The position numbers were made by a program, and so were the translations under genes. Of a DNA stretch of 64,000 nt, positions 47,355 through 55,917 are shown in pieces (positions within the stretch are counted from its first letter, which is position 1; each line of letters opens with the position of its first letter). The notes beneath the pieces are model-generated. The model was given only the letters and a program-made list of their open reading frames with translations, had not been told where the DNA came from and did no database searches. This DNA is from Mixta hanseatica (GTDB lineage Bacteria > Pseudomonadota > Gammaproteobacteria > Enterobacterales > Enterobacteriaceae): assembly GCF_023517775.1 (NCBI RefSeq), contig NZ_CP082904.1:992001-1056000 (forward strand), given 5' to 3'.

Positions 47355-48608
47355 ATGTTAGATGAGATGGGCAAGGCGGCTAAAGCGGCCTCATATCAGC
47401 TTGCCACGCTAAGTACGGCGGAGAAAAACCGCGTACTGATGACCATTGCCGAACAGCTGGAAGCACAGAGTGCAGAAATTCTGGCGGCTAACCAGCAGGA
47501 TCTGGCGGATGCGCGTCAGAACGGCATGAGCGAAGCGCTGCTGGATCGCCTGATGCTGAACCCCGCGCGCCTGAAAGGGATTGCGGACGATGTGCGTCAG
47601 GTTTGTCGACTGGCCGATCCGGTGGGGCTGCTGATTGACGGCGGCCGCCTGGATAGCGGCTTGCGCATTGAGCGCCGCCGCGTGCCGCTGGGCGTGGTGG
47701 GCGTCATTTATGAAGCGCGCCCAAACGTGACGGTGGATGTCGCTTCGCTGTGCCTGAAAACCGGCAACGCAGCGATTCTGCGCGGCGGTAAAGAGACTTA
47801 TCGCACCAACGGCGCGACGGTGCGCGTTATCCAGTCGGCGTTACAACAGCACGGTTTACCAGCAGGCGCGGTGCAGGCGATTGAAAGCCCCGATCGCGAA
47901 CTGGTTAATCAGCTGCTGAAGCTGGACCGCTATGTGGATATGCTGATCCCGCGCGGCGGCGCCGGATTGCATAAGCTGTGCCGTGAGCAGTCTACTATCC
48001 CGGTGATTACCGGCGGCATCGGCGTTTGCCATATCTATATTGATGTCAGCTATGAGCTGGACGCAGCGCTGAAGGTGATTGTTAATGCGAAAAAACAGCG
48101 CCCCAGCGCCTGTAATTCCGTAGAGACCCTGTTGGTTAACCAGGCCATTGCGGATGCTTTCCTGCCTGCGCTAAGTCAGCGTATGGCGCAGGAGGGCGTA
48201 AAGCTACATGCCGATGCGCTTTCGCTGCCGCTGTTGCAGCAGGGGCCGGCAGAAGTGGAAGCGGTAAAAGCCGGCGAATATGACGATGAATGGTTGTCGC
48301 TCGATTTAAATGTGCGGGTAGTGAAGGATATGGACGAGGCGATCGCGCATATTCGTCAGCACGGCACCCAGCACTCCGATGCCATTTTGACGCGCGATAC
48401 GCGCAGCGCCGAACGCTTTGTTAATCAGGTTGATTCCTCAGCGGTATATGTAAACGCCAGCACGCGCTTTACCGATGGCGGCCAGTTTGGCCTGGGCGCA
48501 GAGGTGGCGGTAAGCACCCAGAAGCTGCACGCTCGCGGCCCGATGGGCCTGGAAGCGCTGACCACCTATAAGTGGGTGGCTTATGGCGATGATACGGTGC
48601 GCGCATAG
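47355..48608 (+). CDS. proA: Gamma-glutamyl phosphate reductase
   Basis: 417 residues from [19 protein letters not shown] with TAAGGAG before the ATG; a GTG start seven codons earlier overlaps proB and is rejected. Family blocks are [33 protein letters not shown] and the catalytic-Cys segment [13 protein letters not shown]. It reduces gamma-glutamyl phosphate to the semialdehyde that cyclises to pyrroline-5-carboxylate. Confidence 0.97.
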   Translation: MLDEMGKAAKAASYQLATLSTAEKNRVLMTIAEQLEAQSAEILAANQQDLADARQNGMSEALLDRLMLNPARLKGIADDVRQVCRLADPVGLLIDGGRLDSGLRIERRRVPLGVVGVIYEARPNVTVDVASLCLKTGNAAILRGGKETYRTNGATVRVIQSALQQHGLPAGAVQAIESPDRELVNQLLKLDRYVDMLIPRGGAGLHKLCREQSTIPVITGGIGVCHIYIDVSYELDAALKVIVNAKKQRPSACNSVETLLVNQAIADAFLPALSQRMAQEGVKLHADALSLPLLQQGPAEVEAVKAGEYDDEWLSLDLNVRVVKDMDEAIAHIRQHGTQHSDAILTRDTRSAERFVNQVDSSAVYVNASTRFTDGGQFGLGAEVAVSTQKLHARGPMGLEALTTYKWVAYGDDTVRA

Positions 48609-48647
48609 CCTAACTGGCTATCGCTGATGATAAAACCAGCATACGAT

Positions 48648-48680
48648 GCGGCGCCTCTTGACTCCGGCGCCGCTTTTTCT
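48648..48680 (+). terminator. Terminator after proBA
   Basis: An 8-bp all-GC stem (gcggcgcc 48648-48655 with ggcgccgc 48666-48673) is followed by tttttct. Confidence 0.9.
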
Positions 48681-48712
48681 TAACGTTACAGCCCGTAGCA
48701 TCTCTCCTGAAA

Positions 48713-48788
48713 GCCGATATAGCTCAGTTGGTAGAGCAGCGCATTCGTAATGCGAAGGTCGTAGGTTCGACTCCTATTATCGGCACCA
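48713..48788 (+). tRNA. thrW: tRNA-Thr (CGU), prophage attachment gene
   Basis: A 76-nt cloverleaf with acceptor GCCGATA/TATCGGC, anticodon CGT at 48746-48748, T-arm GGTTCGACTCC and encoded CCA. It is the E. coli thrW sequence in the same place after proA. An integrase gene begins 15 bp after the CCA, so the 3' half is the attL side of a prophage, which has restored an intact tRNA. Confidence 0.97.
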
Positions 48789-48802
48789 GTTAAATCAAAG
48801 AC
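48755..48802. other. Predicted attL region
   Basis: The 3' part of the tRNA gene, which phages of this kind use as attachment core, abuts phage DNA here. The exact core cannot be defined without the matching attR copy beyond the window. Confidence 0.6.
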
Positions 48803-49966
48803 TTAGAACCCATCAGTACCATCCCGTAACTCCATGTGGGACAGATTTGGGACAATCCTCCCGAAAATCGCGTCAATCTGCTTCGCGTGTTCGGTTAGAT
48901 GACTCGGTGCCAGATGCGCATAGCGTCGTACCATTTCGATACTCTCCCAGCCGCCCATCTCCTGCAGAACCGATAACGGCACTCCGGCCTGTACCAGCCA
49001 ACTTGCCCAGGTGTGTCTCAGGTCATGGAAGCGGAAATCTTCTATCCCCGCCCGGCGAAGTGCAGCTCTCCATGCTGTGTTTGCGTCGTAACGCATTTTC
49101 CTTACCGTAGGCACCTTCGACCCGTCCGGTCGCGTGCTGCTTTCCTGATAAACAAAAACCCATCGGTGATGATTGCCGATTTGATTTTTCAGCACCTCAC
49201 ATGCAGTATCATTCAGCGCTACGCCAATAGCCCTGTTTGACTTACTTTCTTCCGGGTTTATCCACGCTACCCGGCGCTGCATATCGATTTGCTGCCACTC
49301 CAGATTGATGATGTTCGATCGCCTCAACCCTGTGGCCAGTGCAAACCTGACTACGGATTTAAGCGGTTCCGGGCATTCATCAATCAGCCTTTTTGCTTCG
49401 TGCGGCTCCAGCCAGCGAATACGTTTGTTCTTCGGCTGAGGAACCTTCAGTACCGGCGCGCGGTCCAGCACCTTCCATTCCCTTTCTGCCGCCCTGAGCA
49501 GCGCTTTAATAAAAGCCAGATGCGTGGCTTTGGTCGCTACAGATGCGGGTTTCGGCACGTACTCCGGCACCGGCTTACCTCTTTTCTGTAGCGCCTCAGC
49601 CTTCAGCTTCCAGTTCTCATGGTGGCGCCGGTTCGGCATACGCTGGATGGCGTTATAGATGTGATTCTCAGTAATATCCTTCAGTTGCATCCCTGCCAGA
49701 TGCTGGAGCCAGAATCCGATCCGGCTCTTGTCGTCATCCAGTGACTTCTTATGCGCACGCTCTTCCAGCCAGCGCACGCACGCTTCCTCGAATGTTATTG
49801 ACGGCATCTCTCCCAGTTTACTGACACGCCATGCTTCAGCTTTTAGCTTGTCGTGAAGCTCGCTTGCCTGCCTTTTGTCCTTTGTCCCAAGAGACTGCTT
49901 AAAGCGCTTGCCGTCTGGCGCTGTGAAACTGGCGTACCATGTTTCACCCCTGCGGAAGATGGACAT
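48803..49966 (-). CDS. int: Prophage tyrosine integrase
   Basis: 387 residues. The N-terminal arm-binding domain starts [30 protein letters not shown]-like core-binding region follows, then the catalytic domain with Arg215 (LATGLRRSN), His314-Asp-Leu-Arg317 (FHDLRHTW), Trp340 and nucleophile Tyr349 (VRRYAHL). It catalyses recombination between phage attP and the tRNA-Thr gene. Its start lies inside the upstream excisionase-like gene (124-bp overlap). Confidence 0.95.
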   Translation of the reverse strand: MSIFRRGETWYASFTAPDGKRFKQSLGTKDKRQASELHDKLKAEAWRVSKLGEMPSITFEEACVRWLEERAHKKSLDDDKSRIGFWLQHLAGMQLKDITENHIYNAIQRMPNRRHHENWKLKAEALQKRGKPVPEYVPKPASVATKATHLAFIKALLRAAEREWKVLDRAPVLKVPQPKNKRIRWLEPHEAKRLIDECPEPLKSVVRFALATGLRRSNIINLEWQQIDMQRRVAWINPEESKSNRAIGVALNDTACEVLKNQIGNHHRWVFVYQESSTRPDGSKVPTVRKMRYDANTAWRAALRRAGIEDFRFHDLRHTWASWLVQAGVPLSVLQEMGGWESIEMVRRYAHLAPSHLTEHAKQIDAIFGRIVPNLSHMELRDGTDGF

Positions 49967-50193
49967 GATAATTTCTCCTCATATGCACCTGCCGCGCTCA
50001 CGGCGACAGTGTGCAACGGATTATTGAGAGCGGCAATACATGCCTGGCGGGTGACGAGATAGGGTGACTTCGGTTTGGACGGGTCTTTGCGTGTTGCTGT
50101 CAGGCGTCCCGACCGTATCCAGTTGCTGGCCGTGGGTCGGGAGATGCCGAGAAACGCGCAGGCCTCATCCAGGGTAAGCGCGTAAGCTTCCAT
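49843..50193 (-). CDS. Helix-turn-helix protein, probable excisionase
   Basis: 116 residues. The first 55 residues are an HTH_17/MerR-like domain ([32 protein letters not shown]...[14 protein letters not shown]). The remainder is low in structure. Its position directly before int with a long overlap is that of phage xis genes. It may also regulate int. The long overlap suggests translational coupling or frame-dependent balance of Int and Xis. Confidence 0.72.
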   Translation of the reverse strand: MEAYALTLDEACAFLGISRPTASNWIRSGRLTATRKDPSKPKSPYLVTRQACIAALNNPLHTVAVSAAGAYEEKLSCPSSAGVKHGTPVSQRQTASALSSLLGQRTKGRQASFTTS

Positions 50194-50202
50194 AGATGAC
50201 CT

Positions 50203-50277
50203 CTACAGGTAGTTGAATATTGCTCTGGCGATGATGATCGCAATGATTGTGATGAGAAGGTGGAGTGGGGTGATCAT
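50203..50277 (-). CDS. 24-residue hydrophobic membrane peptide
   Basis: The frame starts MITPLHLLITI and is almost wholly an Ile/Ala/Leu helix, ending ARAIFNYL. The ATG overlaps the stop of the upstream gene as ATGA, the coupling used throughout this operon, which supports translation. No function is recognised. A single-pass inner-membrane peptide is expected. Confidence 0.55.
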   Translation of the reverse strand: MITPLHLLITIIAIIIARAIFNYL

Positions 50278-50603
50278 AACTCTGGCTCAATAGAGATGAT
50301 TTCGGCAGAAATAAGCATGTTTGCCAGCCAGTCCTCACCCTCGTCACCATCATCGCAGCATTCAAGGACGTCCCCTTTGCTGTTCTTGAGGTTTATATAT
50401 TTGAGTTCGTATGAGTGCATGGTAGGCAGTTGATCGTAGGCGCTGGATATTGCCGACTCTATGACGGTGAGCCCTTTGCAGTTTCCACGGACTTCGCCAA
50501 CACCTTCCGCTCGGTAATCCCACTGACCGAAGATTAACTTAACTTTCTGTTTTGCCATTCGGCCTGAGCAGACAAGATTTGGGTCATAGTTCATTACGGA
50601 CAT
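50274..50603 (-). CDS. Phage protein of unknown function
   Basis: 109 residues, soluble, with an acidic C-terminal half (CCDDGDEGEDW). The true start may be the second Met (MAKQKVKLIFGQWDYRAEGVGEV, 15 codons in), since the first lacks a better site. No family is recognised. It is coupled to the 24-residue membrane peptide downstream and belongs to the leftward operon. Confidence 0.65.
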   Translation of the reverse strand: MSVMNYDPNLVCSGRMAKQKVKLIFGQWDYRAEGVGEVRGNCKGLTVIESAISSAYDQLPTMHSYELKYINLKNSKGDVLECCDDGDEGEDWLANMLISAEIISIEPEL

Positions 50604-50649
50604 AACAACTCCTCACGCATAGCGCGATAGTGAATAGGGTGGGTGGGGG

Positions 50650-50859
50650 TTAGTAGCAGAAATCGACTTTAAATTTGTGTTCGCAGGCGGGGCATTCAAC
50701 ATCTACGTTGGTGGTTCTAGGGGTATCGTGCTCGCAAGCCTCAGCTCTTCCGCCATCAGCCCAAAAGTCGTCATCCTGATCGATTAAATCGAAATACTCT
50801 TTGCACTCAGGGCATTCGGTATAGAGAGTGATGCGCCAGTCTGCATATATATTGCTCAT
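50650..50859 (-). CDS. Small zinc-ribbon phage protein
   Basis: 69 residues with two CxxC pairs, CPECKEYF and CPACEHKF, and an acidic centre (DLIDQDDDFWADGG). This is a zinc-ribbon layout. It overlaps the upstream gene by ATGA. Function unknown. Confidence 0.65.
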   Translation of the reverse strand: MSNIYADWRITLYTECPECKEYFDLIDQDDDFWADGGRAEACEHDTPRTTNVDVECPACEHKFKVDFCY

Positions 50860-51068
50860 GCCACTCTCCTCTGGCTCTGCGCCCGCAAGTATTTTTCATG
50901 GTCTTCCCTGCACTCAGCGTCACAGTAGTGACCCTTGTCGATCGGCTCCTCGCACCAGTGGCATTCACCGGTGTAAACCATGTTCGGCTTAGGCCGGTTA
51001 GCCAAGGCAATCTCAATCATCTGCTGCTCGCGTTCTGCTGCTTCATCAATCGGGTCAGAAAAATTCAT
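50856..51068 (-). CDS. DksA/TraR-like small zinc-finger phage protein
   Basis: 70 residues. The N-terminal helix is acidic (SDPIDEAAEREQQMIEIAL) and the C terminus carries a C4 finger, CHWCEEPIDKGHYCDAEC. This resembles the short DksA/TraR-type and DUF2116 zinc proteins common in phage early regions. ATGA-coupled to the next gene. Confidence 0.68.
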   Translation of the reverse strand: MNFSDPIDEAAEREQQMIEIALANRPKPNMVYTGECHWCEEPIDKGHYCDAECREDHEKYLRAQSQRRVA

Positions 51069-51086
51069 GTTGTTTCTCCGAAATTT

Positions 51087-51118
51087 GCCAACAAAAAAGG
51101 CCGCCTAAGCGACCTCCG
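51087..51118 (-). terminator. Leftward terminator-like hairpin
   Basis: On the minus strand ggtcgcttaggcggcctttttt forms an imperfect stem followed by a T run. Similar elements recur near 56200 and 56520, all in the leftward operon. Confidence 0.5.
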
Positions 51119-51133
51119 TACCTACATGGATTG

Positions 51134-51322
51134 TTAAACTCTGTTGAAAGCTAAAATATCTATGTCTGCGCGGTCTATTCCATGCTGTTCAGTAAGATTT
51201 TGAATAACTGCATTTAAAACTTTACTTGCATCATCACCTGAAGCTAATGCCGTTTCAGTTTTTTCAACTTCATTCTTTGTGAATGTAAACCGAACAAACC
51301 ATGTGAAATTTACTTCACTCAT
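51134..51322 (-). CDS. Phage protein of unknown function
   Basis: 62 residues with a beta strand start (NFTWFVRFTFTKNEVEKTE) and a helical tail (LNAVIQNLTEQHGIDRADIDILAF). It overlaps the preceding gene by ATGA. No family is recognised. Confidence 0.6.
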   Translation of the reverse strand: MSEVNFTWFVRFTFTKNEVEKTETALASGDDASKVLNAVIQNLTEQHGIDRADIDILAFNRV

Positions 51323-51435
51323 TTTGCTACCTCCTGCTTCAAATAAACTGGGTCAGTACCTTTAGGCAGCTGCTGCTCCACCTGCCTGTAATGCTGAATG
51401 CCGTGATATAATGTAATCTCATGGAATCCACCCAT
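51319..51435 (-). CDS. 38-residue phage protein
   Basis: Starting at MGGFHEITLYHGIQHYRQVEQ, preceded by AAGGAGG. A longer frame from further upstream lies within the zinc-finger gene in another frame and is rejected. The end is ATGA-coupled to the next gene. Function unknown. Confidence 0.5.
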   Translation of the reverse strand: MGGFHEITLYHGIQHYRQVEQQLPKGTDPVYLKQEVAK

Positions 51436-51619
51436 AACCGTCCCTACCTCCTTCATGCATCCATTCATGCCCGCACTCCCTGCATATGTAGTAAGAGTCA
51501 TCAGTGCCACGCCCGTGAAACCTGGCACTTACAGGCTTATTGCTTTTATCAGTTGTCATACATGGTAATGGTGATGATCTTCTGCCTCGCGGCTGTTTAT
51601 CACAAACCTCACAAGTCAT
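51419..51619 (-). CDS. Small zinc-finger phage protein
   Basis: 66 residues beginning MTCEVCDKQ and containing YYICRECGHEW, two CxxC pairs that can bind one zinc ion. The rest is Ser/Arg-rich. It overlaps the following gene by 17 bp. Function unknown. Confidence 0.6.
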   Translation of the reverse strand: MTCEVCDKQPRGRRSSPLPCMTTDKSNKPVSARFHGRGTDDSYYICRECGHEWMHEGGRDGYGWIP

Positions 51620-51674
51620 ATATGCCTCCCGTTACTAGAGATATATTTATATCACCGAGTATGGCTTAAAGGGC

Positions 51675-51857
51675 TCATCGAATTGTAAAGTCCGCAGGAG
51701 CACCGTGAACCTCACCACACACAAGCTGAGCCATTGGACGCCGCTCATTCAGCCTGACCCTGATGGCTTCGCATTCTGCTTTGGTTTGGTAGATGGTTTC
51801 AGTAACGGGTAGGGCATGAGAGTGAGAGGTAATGAGGAGGATGAAGCCGGTTAGCAT
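51675..51857 (-). CDS. Small secreted phage protein
   Basis: 60 residues with a signal peptide (MLTGFILLITSHSHA, cleavage near residue 15) and a mature part with two cysteines (KAECEAIRVRL and QLVCGEVHG) that could form a disulphide in the periplasm. It adjoins the DUF550 gene directly. A lysogenic-conversion role is possible but unproven. Confidence 0.6.
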   Translation of the reverse strand: MLTGFILLITSHSHALPVTETIYQTKAECEAIRVRLNERRPMAQLVCGEVHGAPADFTIR

Positions 51858-52571
51858 TTATACCTCCGGTTTCGGTGCCGCTTCGAGCATGGCTTGGTAT
51901 GCAAAAACAACTTCATCCTCGCCGATTTTCTCAGAAAACTCTCCCGCATAGGACTGGTTCATGTCTTTTCGCCATGCCGCAACCATTTCCTCTGTCGGCT
52001 CGACCGGCACCAGTTGCCAGCCAGGAGGCGCAACGTGATGCACAATTGCTGTTTTCTCCGGGCCGCCTGCCGGGTCAAATCCTGCCAGCGCCTCATACTG
52101 CTGCGCGGTGTTGTCGTTCTCCGCCTTGATATGCATGCGCGGTTCGCCGTCTTTCGGTTCCGGCCAGTCTCGCGCTTTGTTCACCGCCAGTTTTTCGATC
52201 ATGGCGCGGGTGATCTGCTCGTCAGTGATACCGGCGCGGCGCTGCGCATCCCATAGTAGAAACTGCATATCAGCCCATTCGGATAGGTCGCCTGGTATAT
52301 CTGCGGCCTCCTCAGCCTCTTTAGCCAAGTGTTTAAGTGGCCCAACTGGGCCCACGTTGCCAAACGTCGTTTGTGACCATTCAGCATGGTCAGCGCGTAC
52401 CGTTTCGCGGTCATCCTCCACAGGATCAGCGGTTAATGCCGCCACGGCGATTTCAAATAGCCTAACCTCTGCCTGCTCCTCTTCACTCAACCCGAAAGGC
52501 ATGTCGTCCTGGCATTCATATGCTTGGCGTATTGCTAATTCAGCAAACGCAATCAATTCCTGATTATTCAT
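51858..52571 (-). CDS. DUF550 (dATP/dGTP pyrophosphohydrolase-like) phage protein
   Basis: 237 residues built of three parts: an N-terminal helical module (1-55), a DUF550 domain (about 60-140: HAEWSQTTFGNVGPVGPLKHLAKEAEEAA and WADMQFLLWDAQRRAG) and a C-terminal PPGWQLVPVEPTEEMVAAW tail found in many phage mosaics. DUF550 resembles MazG-type all-alpha nucleotide pyrophosphohydrolases with an E-x-x-E cluster. It may adjust dNTP pools. It overlaps the upstream gene by 8 bp. Confidence 0.75.
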   Translation of the reverse strand: MNNQELIAFAELAIRQAYECQDDMPFGLSEEEQAEVRLFEIAVAALTADPVEDDRETVRADHAEWSQTTFGNVGPVGPLKHLAKEAEEAADIPGDLSEWADMQFLLWDAQRRAGITDEQITRAMIEKLAVNKARDWPEPKDGEPRMHIKAENDNTAQQYEALAGFDPAGGPEKTAIVHHVAPPGWQLVPVEPTEEMVAAWRKDMNQSYAGEFSEKIGEDEVVFAYQAMLEAAPKPEV

Positions 52572-52962
52572 CTGCCACCTCCACGCCCTGCGCCCTTAAC
52601 GCTTCTGCGCACTCATGCACGCCGTTATTGTAACCATCATCCCAGGTGATACCGACGCGCTTTGGCCTATCGTATGCTGGCAACTTAACCGGCGCTGGCG
52701 GTGCGGCTCGCAAATAAACGCTCGTCACCCCCAGCGGGATTTCTGCGAGACAGTTAACAGTGACGCGACCGTTATTATTTTGCAGTTCGGCAACAGGCTC
52801 CCGCTTCGCCAGCTTCTCCTCTGCCGTCCAAGCCCTGTCTTGCCAAATTTTTTTGACTCCACGAGCCGCTGCCAGCTTCGCACTCAGCACTGCTATCTGC
52901 GCTTTTAGCGCTGCATTCTCCGCCAGTAACTCATTGGCAATATCTGTAGTATTTCGGCTCAT
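52564..52962 (-). CDS. Ead/Ea22-like phage protein
   Basis: 132 residues. The first 55 form a coiled coil (LLAENAALKAQIAVLSAKLAAA). Then EPVAELQNNNGRVTVNCLAEIPLGVTSVYLRAAP and a helical end GYNNGVHECAEALRAQGV, the modular pattern of lambdoid Ead/Ea22-type accessory proteins. Function unknown. ATGA-coupled to the upstream gene. Confidence 0.65.
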   Translation of the reverse strand: MSRNTTDIANELLAENAALKAQIAVLSAKLAAARGVKKIWQDRAWTAEEKLAKREPVAELQNNNGRVTVNCLAEIPLGVTSVYLRAAPPAPVKLPAYDRPKRVGITWDDGYNNGVHECAEALRAQGVEVADE

Positions 52963-53177
52963 TTCCCCACTCCTTCCACTAATTCCATATCGATAACCCG
53001 ATAAACGATGTCGTCATGCTCAAGCGACCACGGAGTGCCGCCAGTTTTGAATAGAACCCTGCCAGCAAGGTGTCTGACGTCCGTAACCTGCACTGCCAGC
53101 CCATCCTCAAGCTCAATAAGCCATCCATCGCGTAACCGGCCTGCTTCCGTTTTTAGCCTGCGTCTGTGTTTGCGCAT
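52959..53177 (-). CDS. Phage protein of unknown function
   Basis: 72 residues, basic N terminus (MRKHRRRLKTEAGRLRD) followed by a beta-rich part (WLIELEDGLAVQVTDVRHLAGRVLFKTGG) that could be a small barrel. No family is recognised. It lies 3 bp after the DUF1317-like gene. Confidence 0.6.
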   Translation of the reverse strand: MRKHRRRLKTEAGRLRDGWLIELEDGLAVQVTDVRHLAGRVLFKTGGTPWSLEHDDIVYRVIDMELVEGVGK

Positions 53178-53180
53178 AAA

Positions 53181-53345
53181 TCACCTGTATGAAGGAGGGA
53201 GGCGGTCGTTGATTAGCTCTGCCGCTCGCTGAGCCCGGAGAGGATTGCGGATAACTTTCCCGGTTGGAGTAACCCAGCCGCGTTCCTTGCGGCTGTAGGG
53301 CAGGGCTATGCGCCCGGCCCGGATTGCGTCAGTTGGCTGCTTCAT
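53181..53345 (-). CDS. DUF1317-like protein (lambda Orf60a type)
   Basis: 54 residues from [18 protein letters not shown]; a Met two codons earlier is also possible. The block KERGWVTPTGKVIRNPLRAQRAAE matches the lambda Orf60a pattern (RGW.FPG..VIRNPL.AQRLAE) and sits next to the recombination genes as in lambda. The start lies within the end of recT. Function unknown. Confidence 0.7.
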   Translation of the reverse strand: MKQPTDAIRAGRIALPYSRKERGWVTPTGKVIRNPLRAQRAAELINDRLPPSYR

Positions 53346-54171
53346 CTCCATTCTCCAGAACGCTGTATTCCGCACTCAGAACTGAGGCGTTATCCTGGTC
53401 AATGTCGCTCTCTGCTTTCTCATCGAGAACAACGGCCTTTTGCATTTCGATGCTGACCGGCAGGTATTTGAACAGGCGGCGAATGACGGTTTTCTTTGCC
53501 ATTTCTTCCCAGTGCGTAACCCACGGGCCATTTCCTGAGGCTTTGCTCTGCGCTTTAACCTTTTCGACCTGCTTCACAGTCATGACTTCAAACTGGGTAC
53601 CACCATCCTTGAGTCGCGCCACGGCGTATACGTGAGTGATGGGGGCGTCTTCGTTTTCACCGGGGCGATGCACGAGATTTTCCTCAAGCCCGTACTCGAA
53701 ACTGAATTCATCATCTGCACGAACGACGCGAGCGGACAGGCTGACGATTTGTCCTGAACGGCGGGCAAGGTCTATCATGCCCCGGTAGCCGATAATGAGC
53801 TGGACATCCATGCCAGCATCGCGCCACTGACCGGTCTGGCGGTCTTTTTCGCGCTTCTTAAATGGCAGTAAATATGCGTGCCCCAGTGCGCTGCCCGGCT
53901 CCAGACCCAGTTGAGAACACTGAACAACGGACCCAACAAAGCTCTGCTGATTACATCCCGCAAGCTCTGGATTTTTCCTTATTTCTGTAGTAACAATGCG
54001 AATCATACGGTCCGCTGTCATGTGCCGTGGCAAGGCCGCCGCCAACTGGCTTTTCATGGCGGGCTGATTCATGAAAGCAACAAGTGTCTGCTCTGGCGTT
54101 TTGTTGGCAACCTGCTTGCTCTGCTGCGTCTTCTGCAGGTCAGCGCTGGCGATAGGTGGCTGGTTACTCAT
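53329..54171 (-). CDS. recT: RecT-type single-strand annealing protein
   Basis: 280 residues. [44 protein letters not shown] and [19 protein letters not shown], with [19 protein letters not shown], are the core of the RecT/YqaK annealase family. It pairs complementary single strands produced by the adjacent exonuclease. It begins 8 bp before the exonuclease stop. The acidic C terminus ([13 protein letters not shown]) fits the SSB-like tail of such proteins. Confidence 0.93.
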   Translation of the reverse strand: MSNQPPIASADLQKTQQSKQVANKTPEQTLVAFMNQPAMKSQLAAALPRHMTADRMIRIVTTEIRKNPELAGCNQQSFVGSVVQCSQLGLEPGSALGHAYLLPFKKREKDRQTGQWRDAGMDVQLIIGYRGMIDLARRSGQIVSLSARVVRADDEFSFEYGLEENLVHRPGENEDAPITHVYAVARLKDGGTQFEVMTVKQVEKVKAQSKASGNGPWVTHWEEMAKKTVIRRLFKYLPVSIEMQKAVVLDEKAESDIDQDNASVLSAEYSVLENGDEAAN

Positions 54172-54985
54172 TCCTTAACTCCTTCGCCCAAAAGGGCAGT
54201 GATAGGGTTGCGATGCCCGGCCATTCATTCCGTGACAGGCATTCTGCGAAAGTGGATAAATTGCGTTTGTACTCAGCCCGCCCGGCATCCTTTGCCTGCT
54301 GGTCCATGATGAACACCTGCACCGGGTAGCGACCGCAATCAATTGAGGTGCTTACAGCAAGGAACGCGAATGTAGGAGGTTCATTGAAATGCGATTCATA
54401 GCCGTCTGAGTAGAAGGCGTCCTGAACGTGGTAGCGATATGAGTAAAAGTCTTTCTGGAATTTGATGATGTCAGCTGTGCTTTTCACGTCCACGCACCAG
54501 TTGAATTCCGTTATCATCTTGTCCGGCCTGCATCGTGATAAAACGCCTATGTCACGGTCATTCCAGTAGATACTGGCCTCAGCCCTCCCTTGCGCCTCAA
54601 GCATCCACCTGGCTATCGGGTGAGCCATTGCACTGTCACGCATCAGGTGCAGCTTCCTGCTGTCTTCGTGGGCGATTGGCGTGATTCCTTTCGCCTCACA
54701 CCTTTCTATGAACTCCTTTTCTTTCTCCTTACCTGCAGTCGTCCTGCGGTTAACTTCCGGAGCAATCTCAAAGCGCTTGCTGAACTCATCCGGCTCCAGC
54801 AAAAGACAGTGCAGAGCAGTACCTAAATCCAGCGCAGCAGTCTTCTCTGCATCGACCGGGGCGTGCTTTCTCCATTGGTATATCGCCGGGCTGATGGCAA
54901 TGTCATCCAGCTGCGATTTACTGATCCCCGGTCCGGCGTGGTAATCCTCGTTACTGATATCGAAGTAAACGCCGGGCTCCATCAC
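54164..54985 (-). CDS. RecE-like 5'-3' exonuclease (PD-(D/E)XK)
   Basis: 273 residues, equivalent to the C-terminal nuclease domain of Rec[22 protein letters not shown] is the family start. The active site is Asp155 (RPDKM), Asp166-Val-Lys168 (VDVKSTAD) and the QxxxY motif Gln188...Tyr192. It resects double-strand ends for RecT-mediated phage recombination. The first ATG is preferred because it forms ATGA with the upstream stop. Confidence 0.9.
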   Translation of the reverse strand: MMEPGVYFDISNEDYHAGPGISKSQLDDIAISPAIYQWRKHAPVDAEKTAALDLGTALHCLLLEPDEFSKRFEIAPEVNRRTTAGKEKEKEFIERCEAKGITPIAHEDSRKLHLMRDSAMAHPIARWMLEAQGRAEASIYWNDRDIGVLSRCRPDKMITEFNWCVDVKSTADIIKFQKDFYSYRYHVQDAFYSDGYESHFNEPPTFAFLAVSTSIDCGRYPVQVFIMDQQAKDAGRAEYKRNLSTFAECLSRNEWPGIATLSLPFWAKELRNE

Positions 54986-55272
54986 GAAGCCTCCATAAAG
55001 CCGATTTGAATTAACTGGTCGTGTTCCTCCGCCTGAAGCCGGGAAAGACGGTCAACGAACGCCGCATATTCGTCCTGAGCTTTATCGCTGCGCAGGAACA
55101 TACGAAGCTCAAGGGGTATGTTTCCCATGTCGGCGAATCCAGTCACATCTTCCGGGTACTTATTCGCAAGGTTGGCGGCGATAACATCAATGCGGGATAC
55201 GCGCTGCGCTTCAATCTGCTCCGCTACGTCGATCTGGTCTTTGTAGCGCTCCTGAATAACGTAAGGGTTCAT
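54982..55272 (-). CDS. Phage protein of unknown function
   Basis: 96 residues, helical ([32 protein letters not shown] and [20 protein letters not shown]). It is ATGA-coupled on both sides in the recombination block, so it may assist the exonuclease/annealase pair. No family is recognised. Confidence 0.65.
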   Translation of the reverse strand: MNPYVIQERYKDQIDVAEQIEAQRVSRIDVIAANLANKYPEDVTGFADMGNIPLELRMFLRSDKAQDEYAAFVDRLSRLQAEEHDQLIQIGFMEAS

Positions 55273-55409
55273 GACTTAACACCTCCAAGCTTTTGCAGCA
55301 TCATGCTGATGAAGTCGAAATCCTTTGCCTTTTCGCGCATTTCCTCGCGCTGGCGCTTCAGTTCAGCCTGTTGTTTCTGGTATGCCTGTGCGGCTGATGA
55401 CTGGTTCAT
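55269..55409 (-). CDS. 46-residue coiled-coil phage protein
   Basis: The frame begins MNQSSAAQAYQKQQ and continues as a strongly charged helix (ELKRQREEMREKAKDFDF), ending GGVKS. Its start and stop both form ATGA overlaps with its neighbours, which makes a real gene likely despite the size. Function unknown. Confidence 0.65.
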   Translation of the reverse strand: MNQSSAAQAYQKQQAELKRQREEMREKAKDFDFISMMLQKLGGVKS

Positions 55410-55528
55410 AAGTGGCTCCCGTTTAAGCTGAAAAAGTTGCGCCAGCCGGTACGCAGGCGGCGGGTGATAAGTTCGAGAAGTGATTCAGCGCAGCCAGCAA
55501 CAGGCTGCCCTGCAAAAGCGAGTTGCAT
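55406..55528 (-). CDS. 40-residue phage protein upstream of the recombination genes
   Basis: The frame begins MQLAFAGQPVAGCAESLLEL and has a basic amphipathic stretch (ITRRLRTGWRNFF). An AAGGAAATC ribosome site lies before the ATG, and the stop is ATGA-coupled to the next gene. The location corresponds to that of kil-type genes in lambdoid phages, but no sequence similarity was recognised. Confidence 0.62.
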   Translation of the reverse strand: MQLAFAGQPVAGCAESLLELITRRLRTGWRNFFSLNGSHL

Positions 55529-55592
55529 GGTGATTTCCTTGGTTGAATTAGGTTCATAACGAATCGGCCTCGAATGAAGCCGCTTTGGTATG

Positions 55593-55620
55593 GGAAAAAG
55601 AAAGGGGCCATTGCGGCCCC
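55593..55620 (-). terminator. Leftward terminator in the pL operon
   Basis: On the minus strand ggggcc-gcaat-ggcccc is a 6-bp GC stem followed by tttcttttt. It lies between the DUF551 gene and the recombination block, so the latter depends on antitermination or its own promoter. Confidence 0.7.
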
Positions 55621-55712
55621 GAAGGTTGATACTGTCTGGTTATTGAAGGTCTCTAAAGCGTTGGTGCGTAGCACCGTCAGCCGCACTCAGTGAATACGGC
55701 TTGCGGTGTTAC

Positions 55713-55898
55713 TCAGTAGGGGCATTCCATTAAAGGAGTCCATGCAATTGCGTAAAGGTACGGGTCAGACCAATCAAGGTCGTAAAAAATACCCTGTTCC
55801 TCGTCATACCTTGCCGTTATGTACTGGCCATCCGTTGTATAAATTACGCAACTCTGGCCTTCTTCCGGCACTCGGTCACTGTATTTAATCCACTCCAT
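55713..55898 (-). CDS. DUF551 phage protein
   Basis: 61 residues: MEWIKYSDRVPEEGQ, VIYTTDGQYITARYD and AIAWTPLMECPY give the W...P...V/I...T.W.P.P pattern of the DUF551 family, common in lambdoid accessory regions. Function unknown. Confidence 0.75.
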   Translation of the reverse strand: MEWIKYSDRVPEEGQSCVIYTTDGQYITARYDEEQGIFYDLDWSDPYLYAIAWTPLMECPY

Positions 55899-55917
55899 CC
55901 TCTTCTCCTGTCAGTGG

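Noticed and set aside
51436..51528. The upstream extension of the 38-residue phage gene to 69 residues
   Set aside because: It lies inside the zinc-finger gene in a different frame, and a strong AAGGAGG precedes the internal ATG.
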